Assembly (NCBI GenBank): GCA_947623595.1
Contig: CANQHC010000003.1
Coordinates: 1 to 64,000 of the forward strand
DNA: 64,000 nucleotides
From: an uncultured Clostridia bacterium
Lineage (GTDB): Bacteria; Bacillota; Clostridia; TANB77; CAG-508
Reading direction: 5' to 3'
Below, one piece after another: positions 6,881 through 17,421 of the stretch (the first letter of the stretch is position 1; every line of letters begins with the position of its first letter). The notes below the pieces were generated by a model. It did no database searches and was not told where the DNA came from. It saw only the letters and a list, made by a program, of their open reading frames with translations. A program made the position numbers and the translations under genes.

Positions 6881-9700
6881 TTATACATTTTTATAATCTT
6901 TATTTTTTTTCATAAATCTAATATCATTTATTATCAATACTATAATGCCAATAACTCCTATTAAACTACATATAATTCCTTGCTTTAAATATGGAACTTC
7001 ATATTGCAATTTAATTTCATGTTCTCCTTTTATAACCGGAATACCTATAAAAGCTGTATTTACTTTAATTGTTTCTACTTTTTCTTCATCAACATATACT
7101 TTCCAGCCATCAGTATATCCTGTAGAAATTTGTAAAATACTATTTTGACTTAAATTTACAATACCTTTTATTTGATTATTATTAAAACTTACATTTTTTA
7201 ATTCGTTCAATTGTAATTTCTCAACATTTTGCTTATAATCATTCATAGGAACTGCAAGTATTTGTATACTTTCTAATTTATAAATTCCTTTTGTGCTAAA
7301 AGTTAACTCTATTTTTCCATCTGCCTTTTCATAATAACCTAATGGTAACAATAGTTCTGAACATTTTTGAAAATAAGCAGATGTAATTTTATTTTCTATT
7401 GTTTTACTTATACTTTTGTCTCCAAATTTGGCACTAATAGTATGCTTTTTAGTACCTTGAAATTCAAAATCATCTATAAAAACATAAAGTTCTGCATTAT
7501 CTATATTATCAAATGATAATATTAACTTTTGATTTTTCTTTGTCGTTTTTATCTCATTTTCTCCCAAAATATTATCTTCATCTATTATTTTATATGGCAC
7601 TGAAATGCATGATTTTTCTATATCATGTATATCTGTTTTTTGTTTTATGTTAATTTCTTGTTGTTTTTCATTTATATTCCCTTCTTCTTTTGATTGTAAT
7701 TCAAAATCATTTTTAATCTTATGTAAATCTTTTTCCTCTATAACAGCTACTTTAGTAATTGCATCTTCTTTTTGCAATGGATTTAATTTATCATACTTAT
7801 TTTTTAACATATATTCAAAATATGAAACTCCAATTGATAAAGGATTTTGATTTTCATAAGTTTTTACCTGTCCATTTTTTTCTTTTAATATATATCCATA
7901 TGGCAAACTATTTTTGTTTTTTTCATCTATAATATAGTACTTTGTTCCTAATAAAGTAGTTATTCTACTTCTATCCCCGAATCCTCTTGTACAAGAAGTA
8001 GTACTAAAATTACAATCTGCTAATTCATAATTTAAGTTATATACATATTTATTTCCTATTGATAAGAAACATTCGGTAGATGGATATCCATAATAAATAG
8101 AAAGATTTTGTATATGATGTGGCACTTTTGCAATTCTATAAAAGCTCTTGTCATTACTTAAAATGTTTTTAATATTTTTACTGTAGTCTTCATTCTTACC
8201 TAATTGAGTTTCAATATTTTGTTCTGATTTTTCTACTGGAATAAATTCGCAAGCATAATTTCTGTCATAAGAACTATATAATCCATATGCCATGATTCCT
8301 ATATTACATATCACTAATATATAAATAATTAAGGTTCCAATATTGTTATTTAATATTTGCTTAATATTTTTCATTTTGTTTAAAACAATTAGATTTTTAC
8401 TATTACTTAAATTTTCTTTTTTATTTATGTTACCTTGATAAATCATTGTTACTAGCATGCAAAAGGCAAGTAATATCTGAATTAAATAAATAACAAAGCA
8501 TGATTTTGATGACATAATTAAAATACTTACTATTGAAACCATAGAATAAACTATTATAAAAAAACATATATTTCTTAATTCTTTTCTAGTGTATTTTTCA
8601 TCAAAGCATATTGTAATACAATATGCTAAAATAAAACCATATATGAATGACCACCTATTATTTGGAAATGAAAATCCATTCATCATTGAGCCACAAAATG
8701 GAATTACTAAAAAAATACTTGATATTAGCCAATATATAAAATAAGTTTTATTTTGTTTTCTTCTTGTCCATAAAACTGGCAATATTAATAAAATAATAGA
8801 TGACACTCCAATATAACTCCAATTCTCTCCATATGCAGTTAATAAATTAATACTAAATAAGGTTTGATAATACTGGATAGTATATTGACAAATATTTTCC
8901 TCTCCAGTTCTCGCTGAATTTAGGAATGCATAAATCGTAGGAAATAAAATTATACTTGCTGTCAAAATTCCTAAAGCATAACTAATAACACCTGAAAAAA
9001 ATTTTTTAAAGAAAAATTTTAACCCTTCTTTTCTATATTCACAAAAGTATTTTATTATAGCATAAATCACTATCATAATAGTATGCATATAGAAAAAGTA
9101 ATAATTAGATATAGCAGAAATTGCTGTCCAAATACACAAATGAACTTTTTTATTTTCTTCTAGCAATTTATCTACTCCTAATAAAAGCATAGGAAATAAA
9201 ATCATTGCATTTAAAAAATATGGATGTCTAACTCCTGCAAATAAACTAAATGCAGAAAAAGTATAAATAATTGCTCCTAACAATATATTCTTTCCTTTGT
9301 GTTTATGATATCTTCCATAATATATAAAAGAAATTCCTATAAAGAACATTCTTAACAAAATCAAAAAAGTATACGCAATTTCTAAATTTTCCATTGGAAA
9401 TAACAAACTAATATATGCAAAAAAATCTCCTATTATATAATAAGAGTATTGACCTATTACATCCATTCCCAATCCCATATTCCATGAGAATAGTTGTAAA
9501 CCATCTTGTGGATTTTTTATAAAGTTTCTTATATGTTCATTAAAATCTTTTAATATAATATAATGTTGTTTTAAGCCGTCACCCTGCCAAATAAATGTAC
9601 AGCCATTTTTTAAAAATATAGCAAACACAATAATTGATATTAACACAAATAAAATAGTATAAATAAAATATATTTTCTTGTTTTGTATTATTTCTTTCAT
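6881..9700 (-). CDS. YfhO-family polytopic membrane protein (GT-C-like)
   Basis: 939 residues. About a dozen hydrophobic helices fill the first half, starting at KKIYFIYTILFVLISIIVF. A long extracytoplasmic part follows (SYDRNYACEF onward), and a last helix sits near the C-terminus (GIICSLIGVIGIIVLII). YfhO proteins are thought to add sugars to lipoteichoic or wall teichoic acid from lipid-linked donors on the outside of the membrane. The conserved early acidic patch WQGDGLKQHY fits. The start is placed at 9700 because AGGTGAT precedes it, rather than at the upstream ATG at 9757. It is the last gene of the teichoic acid operon, so polymer glycosylation is a likely but inferred role. Confidence 0.85.
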   Translation of the reverse strand: MKEIIQNKKIYFIYTILFVLISIIVFAIFLKNGCTFIWQGDGLKQHYIILKDFNEHIRNFIKNPQDGLQLFSWNMGLGMDVIGQYSYYIIGDFFAYISLLFPMENLEIAYTFLILLRMFFIGISFIYYGRYHKHKGKNILLGAIIYTFSAFSLFAGVRHPYFLNAMILFPMLLLGVDKLLEENKKVHLCIWTAISAISNYYFFYMHTIMIVIYAIIKYFCEYRKEGLKFFFKKFFSGVISYALGILTASIILFPTIYAFLNSARTGEENICQYTIQYYQTLFSINLLTAYGENWSYIGVSSIILLILPVLWTRRKQNKTYFIYWLISSIFLVIPFCGSMMNGFSFPNNRWSFIYGFILAYCITICFDEKYTRKELRNICFFIIVYSMVSIVSILIMSSKSCFVIYLIQILLAFCMLVTMIYQGNINKKENLSNSKNLIVLNKMKNIKQILNNNIGTLIIYILVICNIGIMAYGLYSSYDRNYACEFIPVEKSEQNIETQLGKNEDYSKNIKNILSNDKSFYRIAKVPHHIQNLSIYYGYPSTECFLSIGNKYVYNLNYELADCNFSTTSCTRGFGDRSRITTLLGTKYYIIDEKNKNSLPYGYILKEKNGQVKTYENQNPLSIGVSYFEYMLKNKYDKLNPLQKEDAITKVAVIEEKDLHKIKNDFELQSKEEGNINEKQQEINIKQKTDIHDIEKSCISVPYKIIDEDNILGENEIKTTKKNQKLILSFDNIDNAELYVFIDDFEFQGTKKHTISAKFGDKSISKTIENKITSAYFQKCSELLLPLGYYEKADGKIELTFSTKGIYKLESIQILAVPMNDYKQNVEKLQLNELKNVSFNNNQIKGIVNLSQNSILQISTGYTDGWKVYVDEEKVETIKVNTAFIGIPVIKGEHEIKLQYEVPYLKQGIICSLIGVIGIIVLIINDIRFMKKNKDYKNV

Positions 9701-9772
9701 TTTATCACCTACAGAATAATTTTTCCATTTTTTGTAATTTTTATTCTGTAGGATCAAAAATAATACCTTTAA

Positions 9773-12442
9773 TTATTTATGTTTTTTAATTTTTTCTTTT
9801 TCCTTATCATATTCAATAATTGCTTCATATACTCTTTTACAATTATCACCATCATGATAATAGAAAAATTCTTCACATCTTTTCTTATATTTTTCTTCTA
9901 TTTTACAGTCATTTTCAATACATTTTATTATTTCGTTTATTGTTTGCTCATATGTTTTACAGTTAGGACCAAATCCATTACTATCATAATCAAAATACCC
10001 TTGATTATAATAATGTATTTGGTATATATGATCTAAATCAAAATTTGCATAAATAACTGGTTTACGTAAATATGCAAAATCACATGCAGCAGATGAATAA
10101 TCAGTAATAAGCATTTTTGAAGATTTAGTTTCATATTGAGAATCGACATCTATTGCAATTTCTACAAATTCATTACCTTTAAAGTCTTTAAGTTGGCCTC
10201 TAAAACTAGGATGAATACAAAATTTAATTTTATATTTATATTTTTTTAAAGCTTCTTGTAACTTTTTATCATTAAATAATTTATCATAAAATTTGAAATA
10301 TTCACTTTGAGTAAATTTAGGATTATAAGCTCTTCTTTGTGTACCAGGAATATCTGGGCCAACTAAAGATGAACGCCAACTAGCCATAATAAGTATTTTG
10401 TTTTCTTCTGGAACATCTTTCTTTATTAAATTATCATGCCTTGGCAACCCAGATTTCATCAATTGTTCTGGTTTAAAATAATAATCTCCTTCTAAAATAC
10501 TATTATATTCTAAAGGACTTGTTACTACATTTAAAGCAATATTCTTATTAATTCGGTTAAGCCATGATGATGAATCATGTAAAAGAATTCCATGAGTTAA
10601 ATAAATATAATCAAACCTAAATAAGTCTACATAATATCTTCTAGACTTTCCAAAAGCATTGTTTACATAAGCATCTGCATGAGAAGATATTACATACCTC
10701 GCATTTAAAAAATATAACCTATATTTCATAGAATGGTAGCTTATAACTTTACCATATTGTTGCATTCTTTCATAATCGTCATAATGCTTATCTATTACAA
10801 AATATGTATTTCTCTCCATCTCCGGTTCTTGGCTATTTGCATATTTAAACATTAATTCTCCACTATCTCTTCCCATAAATTCCCTATCTGAAAATAGCCA
10901 AATATTTTTTGGCATAAATGGTTTAGTAAGCCAGTAAAGAATTCTTTGAATACCTATTTTAAATTTTCTACGCTGTAATAAAATATACATTAAAAAACAC
11001 AATTCTTTAAAAAATACTTTTACACCTAAAGGATTGTGGCTAATTTTTATAGTTTTGTCTTTTTTAGTGATAAGATATTTATTCTCATAATAATATCCTC
11101 TTTTAAAATTATTAATATGAGAAAAATGAATAAATTTATTTTTTAAGTTATAATATTCATTTCCTGTTTTTATTAAAAAATTTAAAGTTTTAACATTTTC
11201 TAATGGTATTTCTATATAATATCCTTCTTTTGGTATATCATATTCTTTTTCGAATATGCTAGTTACTGGTTTTCTTTTGAATGTTTTTATTAAAGTTGGT
11301 TTTTCATCATTAACTTTATAATACATTTGTAATCCATCTAAAATAATATTACCTTCAATAATTAACTTATTTTCTTTTATATATGAAAGTTCTACATAAT
11401 TTATTATTTTTTCATATGGCAAGAAAATTTCATTTTTAAAGTATAATCCATCTTGTTTAAATTTATAATATTTTTTGATATCTTCTTCATATTTTATTTT
11501 TAATGCTATTTTTTTATAATTGTTGTTCATATTCTTTTGAAATAATATAACATCATCATCCATTAACTTTAGATACCTACGAATGCTATTTACATAATAT
11601 TCTTTTTCTTCATCAGATAACTCTTGCAATATCTGCGTTTTTATTCTCCATTGAATATCATACATAATAAAATACTGTACATATGGAATTACTTTGCCAT
11701 ATTTTTTCATAGATAAGTCTACTAAAAAATCATGGCAATATTTAATAGTATCCGTATACCAACTTTTATTTTTTCTTGAAGTTTGAATTGCTGAGGATTG
11801 ATCTTCTCTCTTTCTATAATGATAAATAGAAGACGCTAAAACTCCATATTTTTCTTTTTGTAATATAATTTCATACAATAACTTAGTATCTTCACTAATT
11901 TTTAGTCTAGAATCAAATTGCAATTTTTTCATTACGTCCGTTCTAATTAAAGCACTATTAATATGTAAGACTATACTTTCTGGTTCTTTCATAATATCAA
12001 TAATTCTGTCTCCAGTAAATTTATAATCTAAAAAATGATATTTTTTAGATGCTTCAAAATATTTTAGTCTTGCTACTACCAAATCAATTTGTTGATTTTC
12101 TTCTAACATTTTATATGCTTTTTTATAAAAATCTAAATCAATATAATCATCACTGTCTAAAAAGTTAACATATTCTCCTTCTGCTAGTTTTAATCCTGTA
12201 TTTCTTGCTACACTAACTCCCTCATTTTTTTTAGAATGATATATAATATTATCTGGATATTTTTCTTTATATTTTAAACAAATAGCTTCTGAATTGTCAG
12301 TACTACCATCATTTACTAAAATAAGCTGAATATTTTCTTTAAATCCAATCTTTTGTTTAATTACACTTATTATAGTTTGTTCTAAATATGATTCTACATT
12401 ATAAACTGGTATTATTGTAGAGATTTTATATTTTTTGCTCAT
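9773..12442 (-). CDS. Two-domain protein: family 2 glycosyltransferase plus CDP-glycerol/ribitol phosphotransferase (TagF/TarL type)
   Basis: 889 residues. Residues 1-230 are a GT-A family 2 domain (STIIPVYNVESYLEQTI, nucleotide-binding VNDGSTDNS, metal-binding DSDD). From about 510 the protein is a teichoic acid polymerase-type phosphotransferase domain, with LTHGILLHDSSSWLNR, GLPRHDNL, FCIHPSF and LITDYSSAACDFAYLRKPVIYANFD. Such proteins extend poly(ribitol or glycerol phosphate) chains on a lipid carrier at the inner membrane face. The N-terminal domain could add sugar side groups. The gene overlaps the preceding one by 17 bases, so the two are probably co-translated. Polymer chemistry is inferred from tarI/tarJ next door. 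Confidence 0.88.
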   Translation of the reverse strand: MSKKYKISTIIPVYNVESYLEQTIISVIKQKIGFKENIQLILVNDGSTDNSEAICLKYKEKYPDNIIYHSKKNEGVSVARNTGLKLAEGEYVNFLDSDDYIDLDFYKKAYKMLEENQQIDLVVARLKYFEASKKYHFLDYKFTGDRIIDIMKEPESIVLHINSALIRTDVMKKLQFDSRLKISEDTKLLYEIILQKEKYGVLASSIYHYRKREDQSSAIQTSRKNKSWYTDTIKYCHDFLVDLSMKKYGKVIPYVQYFIMYDIQWRIKTQILQELSDEEKEYYVNSIRRYLKLMDDDVILFQKNMNNNYKKIALKIKYEEDIKKYYKFKQDGLYFKNEIFLPYEKIINYVELSYIKENKLIIEGNIILDGLQMYYKVNDEKPTLIKTFKRKPVTSIFEKEYDIPKEGYYIEIPLENVKTLNFLIKTGNEYYNLKNKFIHFSHINNFKRGYYYENKYLITKKDKTIKISHNPLGVKVFFKELCFLMYILLQRRKFKIGIQRILYWLTKPFMPKNIWLFSDREFMGRDSGELMFKYANSQEPEMERNTYFVIDKHYDDYERMQQYGKVISYHSMKYRLYFLNARYVISSHADAYVNNAFGKSRRYYVDLFRFDYIYLTHGILLHDSSSWLNRINKNIALNVVTSPLEYNSILEGDYYFKPEQLMKSGLPRHDNLIKKDVPEENKILIMASWRSSLVGPDIPGTQRRAYNPKFTQSEYFKFYDKLFNDKKLQEALKKYKYKIKFCIHPSFRGQLKDFKGNEFVEIAIDVDSQYETKSSKMLITDYSSAACDFAYLRKPVIYANFDLDHIYQIHYYNQGYFDYDSNGFGPNCKTYEQTINEIIKCIENDCKIEEKYKKRCEEFFYYHDGDNCKRVYEAIIEYDKEKEKIKKHK

Positions 12443-13574
12443 TATTACTTCCTCCTAAGAATGTTTGTATAAAATTTACCAATTTTTCTGTTGCATTTTC
12501 ATCTAAATTTTCAACATATTTAAGGCAAAACTTTTCTTCTTTTTCTTTATCATAAATGTCTCTTTTTATATAATTAATTATTTCTTCAAAATTTTCACAA
12601 ATAGGTCCTGGCATTTCCTTTTTGTAATCAATGTATGTTCCTCGATCATTCATATATGTTTCATAATCATATGCATAAAAATAAATTGGTTTTTTCGTTA
12701 TTACAGCTTCATATACAATTGCAGAATAATCTGTAACAATATAATCTCCTATATGCAAAAATTCCATTCCTGTAAAGTTTTTATTCTTTTCTATCTTTTT
12801 ATTATCCACATATATAATTTCAGTTCCATTATGCAATTTTATAATCAAATTGTATTGTTCAAAAGGAATTTGTTTAACAATTTCTTCTATAGGTACTTTC
12901 TTACCACTATGTTGTGTAGGACAATATAATATATTCTTTTTATTATTTTTTGTTTCTGGATATATTTCATAAAATCTTTCTTTTACCTTTTGAGCTTCTT
13001 CTTTTGATTTTAAGAAATCAACTCTTGGTAAATTCATTACTTTCATTTGCTCGCTTTTAGCATTAAAAGCTTCTTGAAAAAACACCTTAGAAGTTTTACT
13101 TGAAGTTAAAATATAATTATAATTACAGTGCATTTTCATTGCTTTTGATAATTTACTACTTCTTCCATCTTTTTTGTCCAATGTAGAATATCCAAATTTT
13201 TTAAGAGATCCTAAAGCATGCCAAATTTGTATAACTGTTAAGCCTTTTTTTTGTTTTAATACGCATACAGGTATACAATAACTATCTAATAGAACAACTC
13301 TCGAAGTTGCAATATGATACATTTGTCTAAACATGTGAAATAAATATTTTATCTGATTAGTTAATCCACTTTCTAATCTTTTACAAAGTATCACAGTTTT
13401 TACATTTGGTTGCCTATTTTTTAGTTCCTTAATTATCATTTTAAAGTCTAATGATACTTCATTAGCTTGTCTACTAATAAATGTTATTTTATTCTTCTGA
13501 ATTGGAAATAACTTAATAAAAAAGTAAATACAATTTAAAATAATAATTCCTATTTTAATTGCAATAAATTGCAT
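12426..13574 (-). CDS. CDP-glycerol/CDP-ribitol glycerophosphotransferase family protein (teichoic acid)
   Basis: 382 residues. An N-terminal hydrophobic stretch (IKIGIIILNCIYFFIKLF) is followed by the TagB/TagF fold. The conserved catalytic-region motifs are IQIWHALGSLKKFGYS and VTDYSAIVYEAVITKKPIYFYAYDYE, ending YMNDRGTYIDY. It could be the primase or one of the chain-extending polymerases for wall teichoic acid; family membership does not decide which. It sits in an operon with two related enzymes and TarI/TarJ. Confidence 0.9.
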   Translation of the reverse strand: MQFIAIKIGIIILNCIYFFIKLFPIQKNKITFISRQANEVSLDFKMIIKELKNRQPNVKTVILCKRLESGLTNQIKYLFHMFRQMYHIATSRVVLLDSYCIPVCVLKQKKGLTVIQIWHALGSLKKFGYSTLDKKDGRSSKLSKAMKMHCNYNYILTSSKTSKVFFQEAFNAKSEQMKVMNLPRVDFLKSKEEAQKVKERFYEIYPETKNNKKNILYCPTQHSGKKVPIEEIVKQIPFEQYNLIIKLHNGTEIIYVDNKKIEKNKNFTGMEFLHIGDYIVTDYSAIVYEAVITKKPIYFYAYDYETYMNDRGTYIDYKKEMPGPICENFEEIINYIKRDIYDKEKEEKFCLKYVENLDENATEKLVNFIQTFLGGSNNEQKI

Positions 13575-13642
13575 ATTTTCCTCCTCTAATTGCTTGCTAC
13601 TCCTGTCTTTTATTGTTTATTATTACTATAATATTTTTAATA

Positions 13643-14821
13643 TTATTTTTCTAGTTTATTTTCAAAAATCCATTCGCATGTTTTTTTCGTTGAATTTCCA
13701 TCACATGCTCCAACAAATTTTTCTTTAAAAATTTTTCTTTTTTCTTCTTCCATTTTTCCTTCTTTTATTGCTTTTATAAGTTCTTCTTCATTTTTTACCA
13801 CAGAGCCATATACATATTCTTTAAAAGGAAAATACATACCTCTATCATTTTCATAAAGTTCTAAGTCATAAGCAAAATAAATAATTGGCTTATTTACAAA
13901 AACATAATCAAAAATAAGAGAAGAATAATCAGTAATTAATATATCTGCCATTAATAATAAATCGTTTATATCTCTTTCTTTTGATAAATCGAAATAAAAT
14001 TCTGGATACTTCTTGTATAATTCATATTTTTCTGTATTTTTTGCTTTAGCAATAATTTTATTATATATAAAAGGATGCCATTTGAAAATAAAAATATAAT
14101 TTTCTTTTTTTAATTCATTATAAATTTTTTCCAAATTTAGATTTTCTATTCCATAATTTGCAGAACTAGCTTTAGTTCCTCTATAAGTTGGTGCAAATAA
14201 TATTATTTTTTTATTTTTCATAAATGGATATTTTTGTAGTAATTCCTCTTTTTTTAATTTTATATATTCTTCTTGAAAAAACATGTCCGTCCTTGGGAAC
14301 CCTGTTGCTTGAACTTTTTCTTCATCTATTGAAAAAGCTTCCGCATAACAAGGTCTAATTGCTTCTGAGCTAGTAATTGCCTTTGTATATTTTTTATATC
14401 CCTTATGAATTCTTTTTAAATCAGTTTGCTCTCTACTATGTCCAAACCTTTTAAAAGCTCCAGGTCCATGCCATAGCTGAATTAATTCTTGCCCTTTTCT
14501 AACTTTGATATAAGAAGTTGACTGAACCAAATCTTCTAAAAGTATATATTTAGAAGTAGATAAATAATAAACTAATTTTAGCTTTTCTTTTATAGTTCTT
14601 TTTGCTTTTTTATGTGCTTTTAATAATATTACTTTTTCATACTCTTCATCAGATATATAATCATATACACTTTTTAGATTTCCACCTAAAATCTCTCTAT
14701 CATCTGATAAAAATAGTACTCTATTTTCTACTAAAGGAAGAAATATAATATAAATTCTATTCAAAATTAATACCATTATCTGGCTAATTTTTCGATGAAC
14801 CTTTTGTAAAAATTTTTTCAT
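13643..14821 (-). CDS. CDP-glycerol/CDP-ribitol glycerophosphotransferase family protein (teichoic acid)
   Basis: 392 residues, similar in layout to the next gene downstream. It has a hydrophobic N-terminal segment, LIQLWHGPGAFKRFGHSRE around residue 120, FKWHPF, and ILITDYSSLIFDYVFVNKPIIYFAYDLE near residue 290 with ENDRGMYFPF. It is probably a TagB- or TarL-like enzyme linking polyol phosphate units to the linkage unit. It lies immediately downstream of tarJ (16-base gap), consistent with use of CDP-ribitol. Confidence 0.9.
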   Translation of the reverse strand: MKKFLQKVHRKISQIMVLILNRIYIIFLPLVENRVLFLSDDREILGGNLKSVYDYISDEEYEKVILLKAHKKAKRTIKEKLKLVYYLSTSKYILLEDLVQSTSYIKVRKGQELIQLWHGPGAFKRFGHSREQTDLKRIHKGYKKYTKAITSSEAIRPCYAEAFSIDEEKVQATGFPRTDMFFQEEYIKLKKEELLQKYPFMKNKKIILFAPTYRGTKASSANYGIENLNLEKIYNELKKENYIFIFKWHPFIYNKIIAKAKNTEKYELYKKYPEFYFDLSKERDINDLLLMADILITDYSSLIFDYVFVNKPIIYFAYDLELYENDRGMYFPFKEYVYGSVVKNEEELIKAIKEGKMEEEKRKIFKEKFVGACDGNSTKKTCEWIFENKLEK

Positions 14822-14836
14822 CTTTCTCTCCTTTAT

Positions 14837-15853
14837 TTAAAAATTCCATTTCATAACGGTCTTAAAATCATTGTTTAGATCCCTTTCAAATGCTTCATTT
14901 ATATCATTTATATTATTTATTTCAACTTTTTCTGATATTATATTATTTAAGTATGCTTGTATTTGTTTATCTTGTGCAAGTTCTACTGATTTTTCAAAAT
15001 CTTCATAACTACTTCTACTATTTCCTATTAATATAAGCCCCTTTTCTAATACCATTCTTGTATTAACATCAACTGGATCTTCAGATACTCCTAGTAATGA
15101 AATACATCCCTCTGGGTTTATATGTTCTATAATTTGCTCTATTGCATCTGCAGACTTTGTTCCTCCAACACATTCAAAAGCATGGTCTACTTTAAAGTTC
15201 TCATCTAATTCTGTTACCATTTTTATTTCATCTGCAAAAGAAAAATATGAAAGTTTCTCCATTCTAGTTCCTATTACTACAATTTTACTATCTGGGAAAT
15301 AACTTTTTAACAATAAAGTGGTAATATATCCAACAGTTCCACATCCCCATACACCAATTATATTTTTTCTTTCATGACTTTTTCTTAAAAATGTTTCTAT
15401 ACTATTTACAGAAACACTGCAAAGTTCTAATAAAGATCCCACTCCTTCTTCAATATTTCGAATAGGAATAATTCTATCACGCTCCATATAAATAGCACTT
15501 TGCATAAAACCGTCAGCTGTGCTAGAACGAAATTTTGAACTTCTTAGATAATTTTCTCTAATAATATCATCCTTTTCAGTTGGAGTATTAGGAATCATAA
15601 CTACTTTTTCACCCTTTTTATACTCACCTTTTCTATCATAGATAACTTCTCCTACACCTTCATGAATAAGAGCAAGTGGTAGCTTTCTATCTAAAATTTC
15701 TTTTTTTCTTTTTCCTTGATAATATCTCTGATCTGCTGCACAAATAGACAGGTAAGTTGGTCTTACAATCACAATATTATCTGAATATTGCTCATCTTGA
15801 AAAAAAGTCTCTAGGTTTTTTGGTGATATTAATTTTATAACTTCATTTATCAT
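14837..15853 (-). CDS. tarJ: Ribulose-5-phosphate reductase TarJ
   Basis: This is a medium-chain, zinc-type alcohol dehydrogenase relative of 338 residues. TarJ reduces ribulose 5-phosphate to ribitol 5-phosphate with NADPH for CDP-ribitol synthesis. The first part has ICAADQRYYQGKR and ALIHEGVGEVIYD (metal/catalytic region). A Rossmann nucleotide-binding segment GVWGCGTVGYITTLLLK lies around residue 170. It ends two bases before the tarI start region. The pairing with TarI is the main reason for calling this polymer ribitol-based. Confidence 0.9.
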   Translation of the reverse strand: MINEVIKLISPKNLETFFQDEQYSDNIVIVRPTYLSICAADQRYYQGKRKKEILDRKLPLALIHEGVGEVIYDRKGEYKKGEKVVMIPNTPTEKDDIIRENYLRSSKFRSSTADGFMQSAIYMERDRIIPIRNIEEGVGSLLELCSVSVNSIETFLRKSHERKNIIGVWGCGTVGYITTLLLKSYFPDSKIVVIGTRMEKLSYFSFADEIKMVTELDENFKVDHAFECVGGTKSADAIEQIIEHINPEGCISLLGVSEDPVDVNTRMVLEKGLILIGNSRSSYEDFEKSVELAQDKQIQAYLNNIISEKVEINNINDINEAFERDLNNDFKTVMKWNF

Positions 15854-15855
15854 AT

Positions 15856-16569
15856 TTATTCTTCCTCATCTTTTAAATTGTTTAGCATTAAATTTGCTAA
15901 TTTCAAATCATATTTTGTTGTTACTTTCATATTGAAATTTTCACCCATAACAAGTGCAACATTTTTCTTATTTAGTACATATACTTTTGCTGCATCTGTT
16001 AAAATTTCTTTTTCTTCTTCTGTTAAGCTTTCATATGTTTGTAAAAATTCTTTAACTTTGAAGCTTTGTGGAGTTTGTCCTTGATACATCTGGTTTCTAA
16101 TTGGAATATTAGAAATAACAGTTCCATCCTTTGCTTCTACAATAGTGTCTACTGCTGGAACAACAGTATCTGTTGCTCCATATTTTTTGCATAATTCTAC
16201 ATTATCCTTAATAATTCTTTGAGTAACAAATGGTCTTACAGCGTCATGTGTTACTACTACATTTTCATCATCTTTATAGTTTTCGTTAATATATCTGCAA
16301 ATATTCATTACCGAACCGTTTCTATTTGCTCCACCTTCAATAATATGTATTTTATCATCTTTACAATATTTTTCTACGATATCTTCAGTATAACTACGCC
16401 AATTTTCCGGTACTGCAACAATTACTTCGTCTATTGCTGGTGAAACTAAAAATTGTTCAATTGTATGGATAATAATTGGTTTTTCTCCTAACATCAAAAA
16501 TTGCTTTGGTAAATCTGTTTTTCCCATTCTAGTACCTTTTCCTCCTGCAAGTATTCCTCCAAAATTCAT
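15856..16569 (-). CDS. tarI: Ribitol-5-phosphate cytidylyltransferase TarI (IspD family)
   Basis: 237 residues. The IspD-type nucleotidyltransferase signature is GGILAGGKGTRMG followed by KQFLMLGEKPIIIHTI, with VVTHDAVRPFV (metal-binding acid) and RNQMYQGQTPQSF. It activates ribitol 5-phosphate with CTP to CDP-ribitol. IspD of isoprenoid synthesis is the alternative because the two families are alike, but the position directly before tarJ and next to teichoic acid polymerases favours TarI. Confidence 0.9.
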   Translation of the reverse strand: MNFGGILAGGKGTRMGKTDLPKQFLMLGEKPIIIHTIEQFLVSPAIDEVIVAVPENWRSYTEDIVEKYCKDDKIHIIEGGANRNGSVMNICRYINENYKDDENVVVTHDAVRPFVTQRIIKDNVELCKKYGATDTVVPAVDTIVEAKDGTVISNIPIRNQMYQGQTPQSFKVKEFLQTYESLTEEEKEILTDAAKVYVLNKKNVALVMGENFNMKVTTKYDLKLANLMLNNLKDEEE

Positions 16570-16630
16570 TTTTTACTCCTCCTATATATATTTTTTTACT
16601 TTTTAATTTAATTCTTGGACTATAAAACTT

Positions 16631-17368
16631 CTATTTTAAGGAATTATTATATACACTAACAGCTTCTTGTATGGAACCATCAAATGTAACTATTCCTTTT
16701 TCCATTACCATACCTCTTTTGCAAAATTCCTTTGCTACACCAGTAGCATGAGTTACAAATAATAGTGTAACATTCTCTTTATTAACAATTTCATTTACCT
16801 TTTTTACGCATTTACGTTTAAATTCTTCATCCCCTACACTTAAGGCCTCATCTACTATTAAAATTTCAGGATTTATATTTACATTAATAGAAAATCCTAG
16901 CCTTGCTTTCATACCACTTGAATATGTTCTTACAGGTTGATCAATATATTCTTCTATTTCTGCAAAATCTATAATTGTTTGTTCAATCCCTCGTATTTCT
17001 TTGTCTTTTAATCCTAACAATTGACCTTTTAGATATATATTTTCTCTTCCAGTAAACTCTGGATCAAATCCTGAGGTTAATTCCAAAAGTGCACTAACTC
17101 TTCCCCTGACTGTAATTTCTCCATCAGTTGGAAAACAAACTCCAGTTATCATTTTTAAAATAGTGGATTTTCCTGCACCATTTCTTCCAAAAAGAGCTAC
17201 TGACTCACCTTTTTTTATTTCAAAAGATACATCATTTACTGCCTTTTTTTCTGTATATTTAATCTTTTTGCAAAATGTATATAATAATCTTCTTTTATCA
17301 TTTTTAAATAGTTTATACATTTTGGTTACATGGTCAAATTTAATCACAATATCTTTTTGTTTTTCCAT
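16631..17368 (-). CDS. tagH: Teichoic acid ABC exporter, ATP-binding protein TagH
   Basis: 245 residues. Walker A ALFGRNGAGKST, ABC signature TYSSGMKARLGFS and Walker B EILIVDEALSVGD with the D-loop are present, plus the switch histidine in FVTHATG. The KPS/Wzt-type short form lacks the long C-terminal extension of Bacillus TagH. With TagG it flips finished, lipid-linked wall teichoic acid to the outer face of the membrane. The tagG gene is just upstream in the same operon. Confidence 0.92.
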   Translation of the reverse strand: MEKQKDIVIKFDHVTKMYKLFKNDKRRLLYTFCKKIKYTEKKAVNDVSFEIKKGESVALFGRNGAGKSTILKMITGVCFPTDGEITVRGRVSALLELTSGFDPEFTGRENIYLKGQLLGLKDKEIRGIEQTIIDFAEIEEYIDQPVRTYSSGMKARLGFSINVNINPEILIVDEALSVGDEEFKRKCVKKVNEIVNKENVTLLFVTHATGVAKEFCKRGMVMEKGIVTFDGSIQEAVSVYNNSLK

Positions 17369-17421
17369 TTTCTCTAGAAAATGTGGCTTCTAAAAGCTAC
17401 ATTTTTAACCCTTTCTATAAT

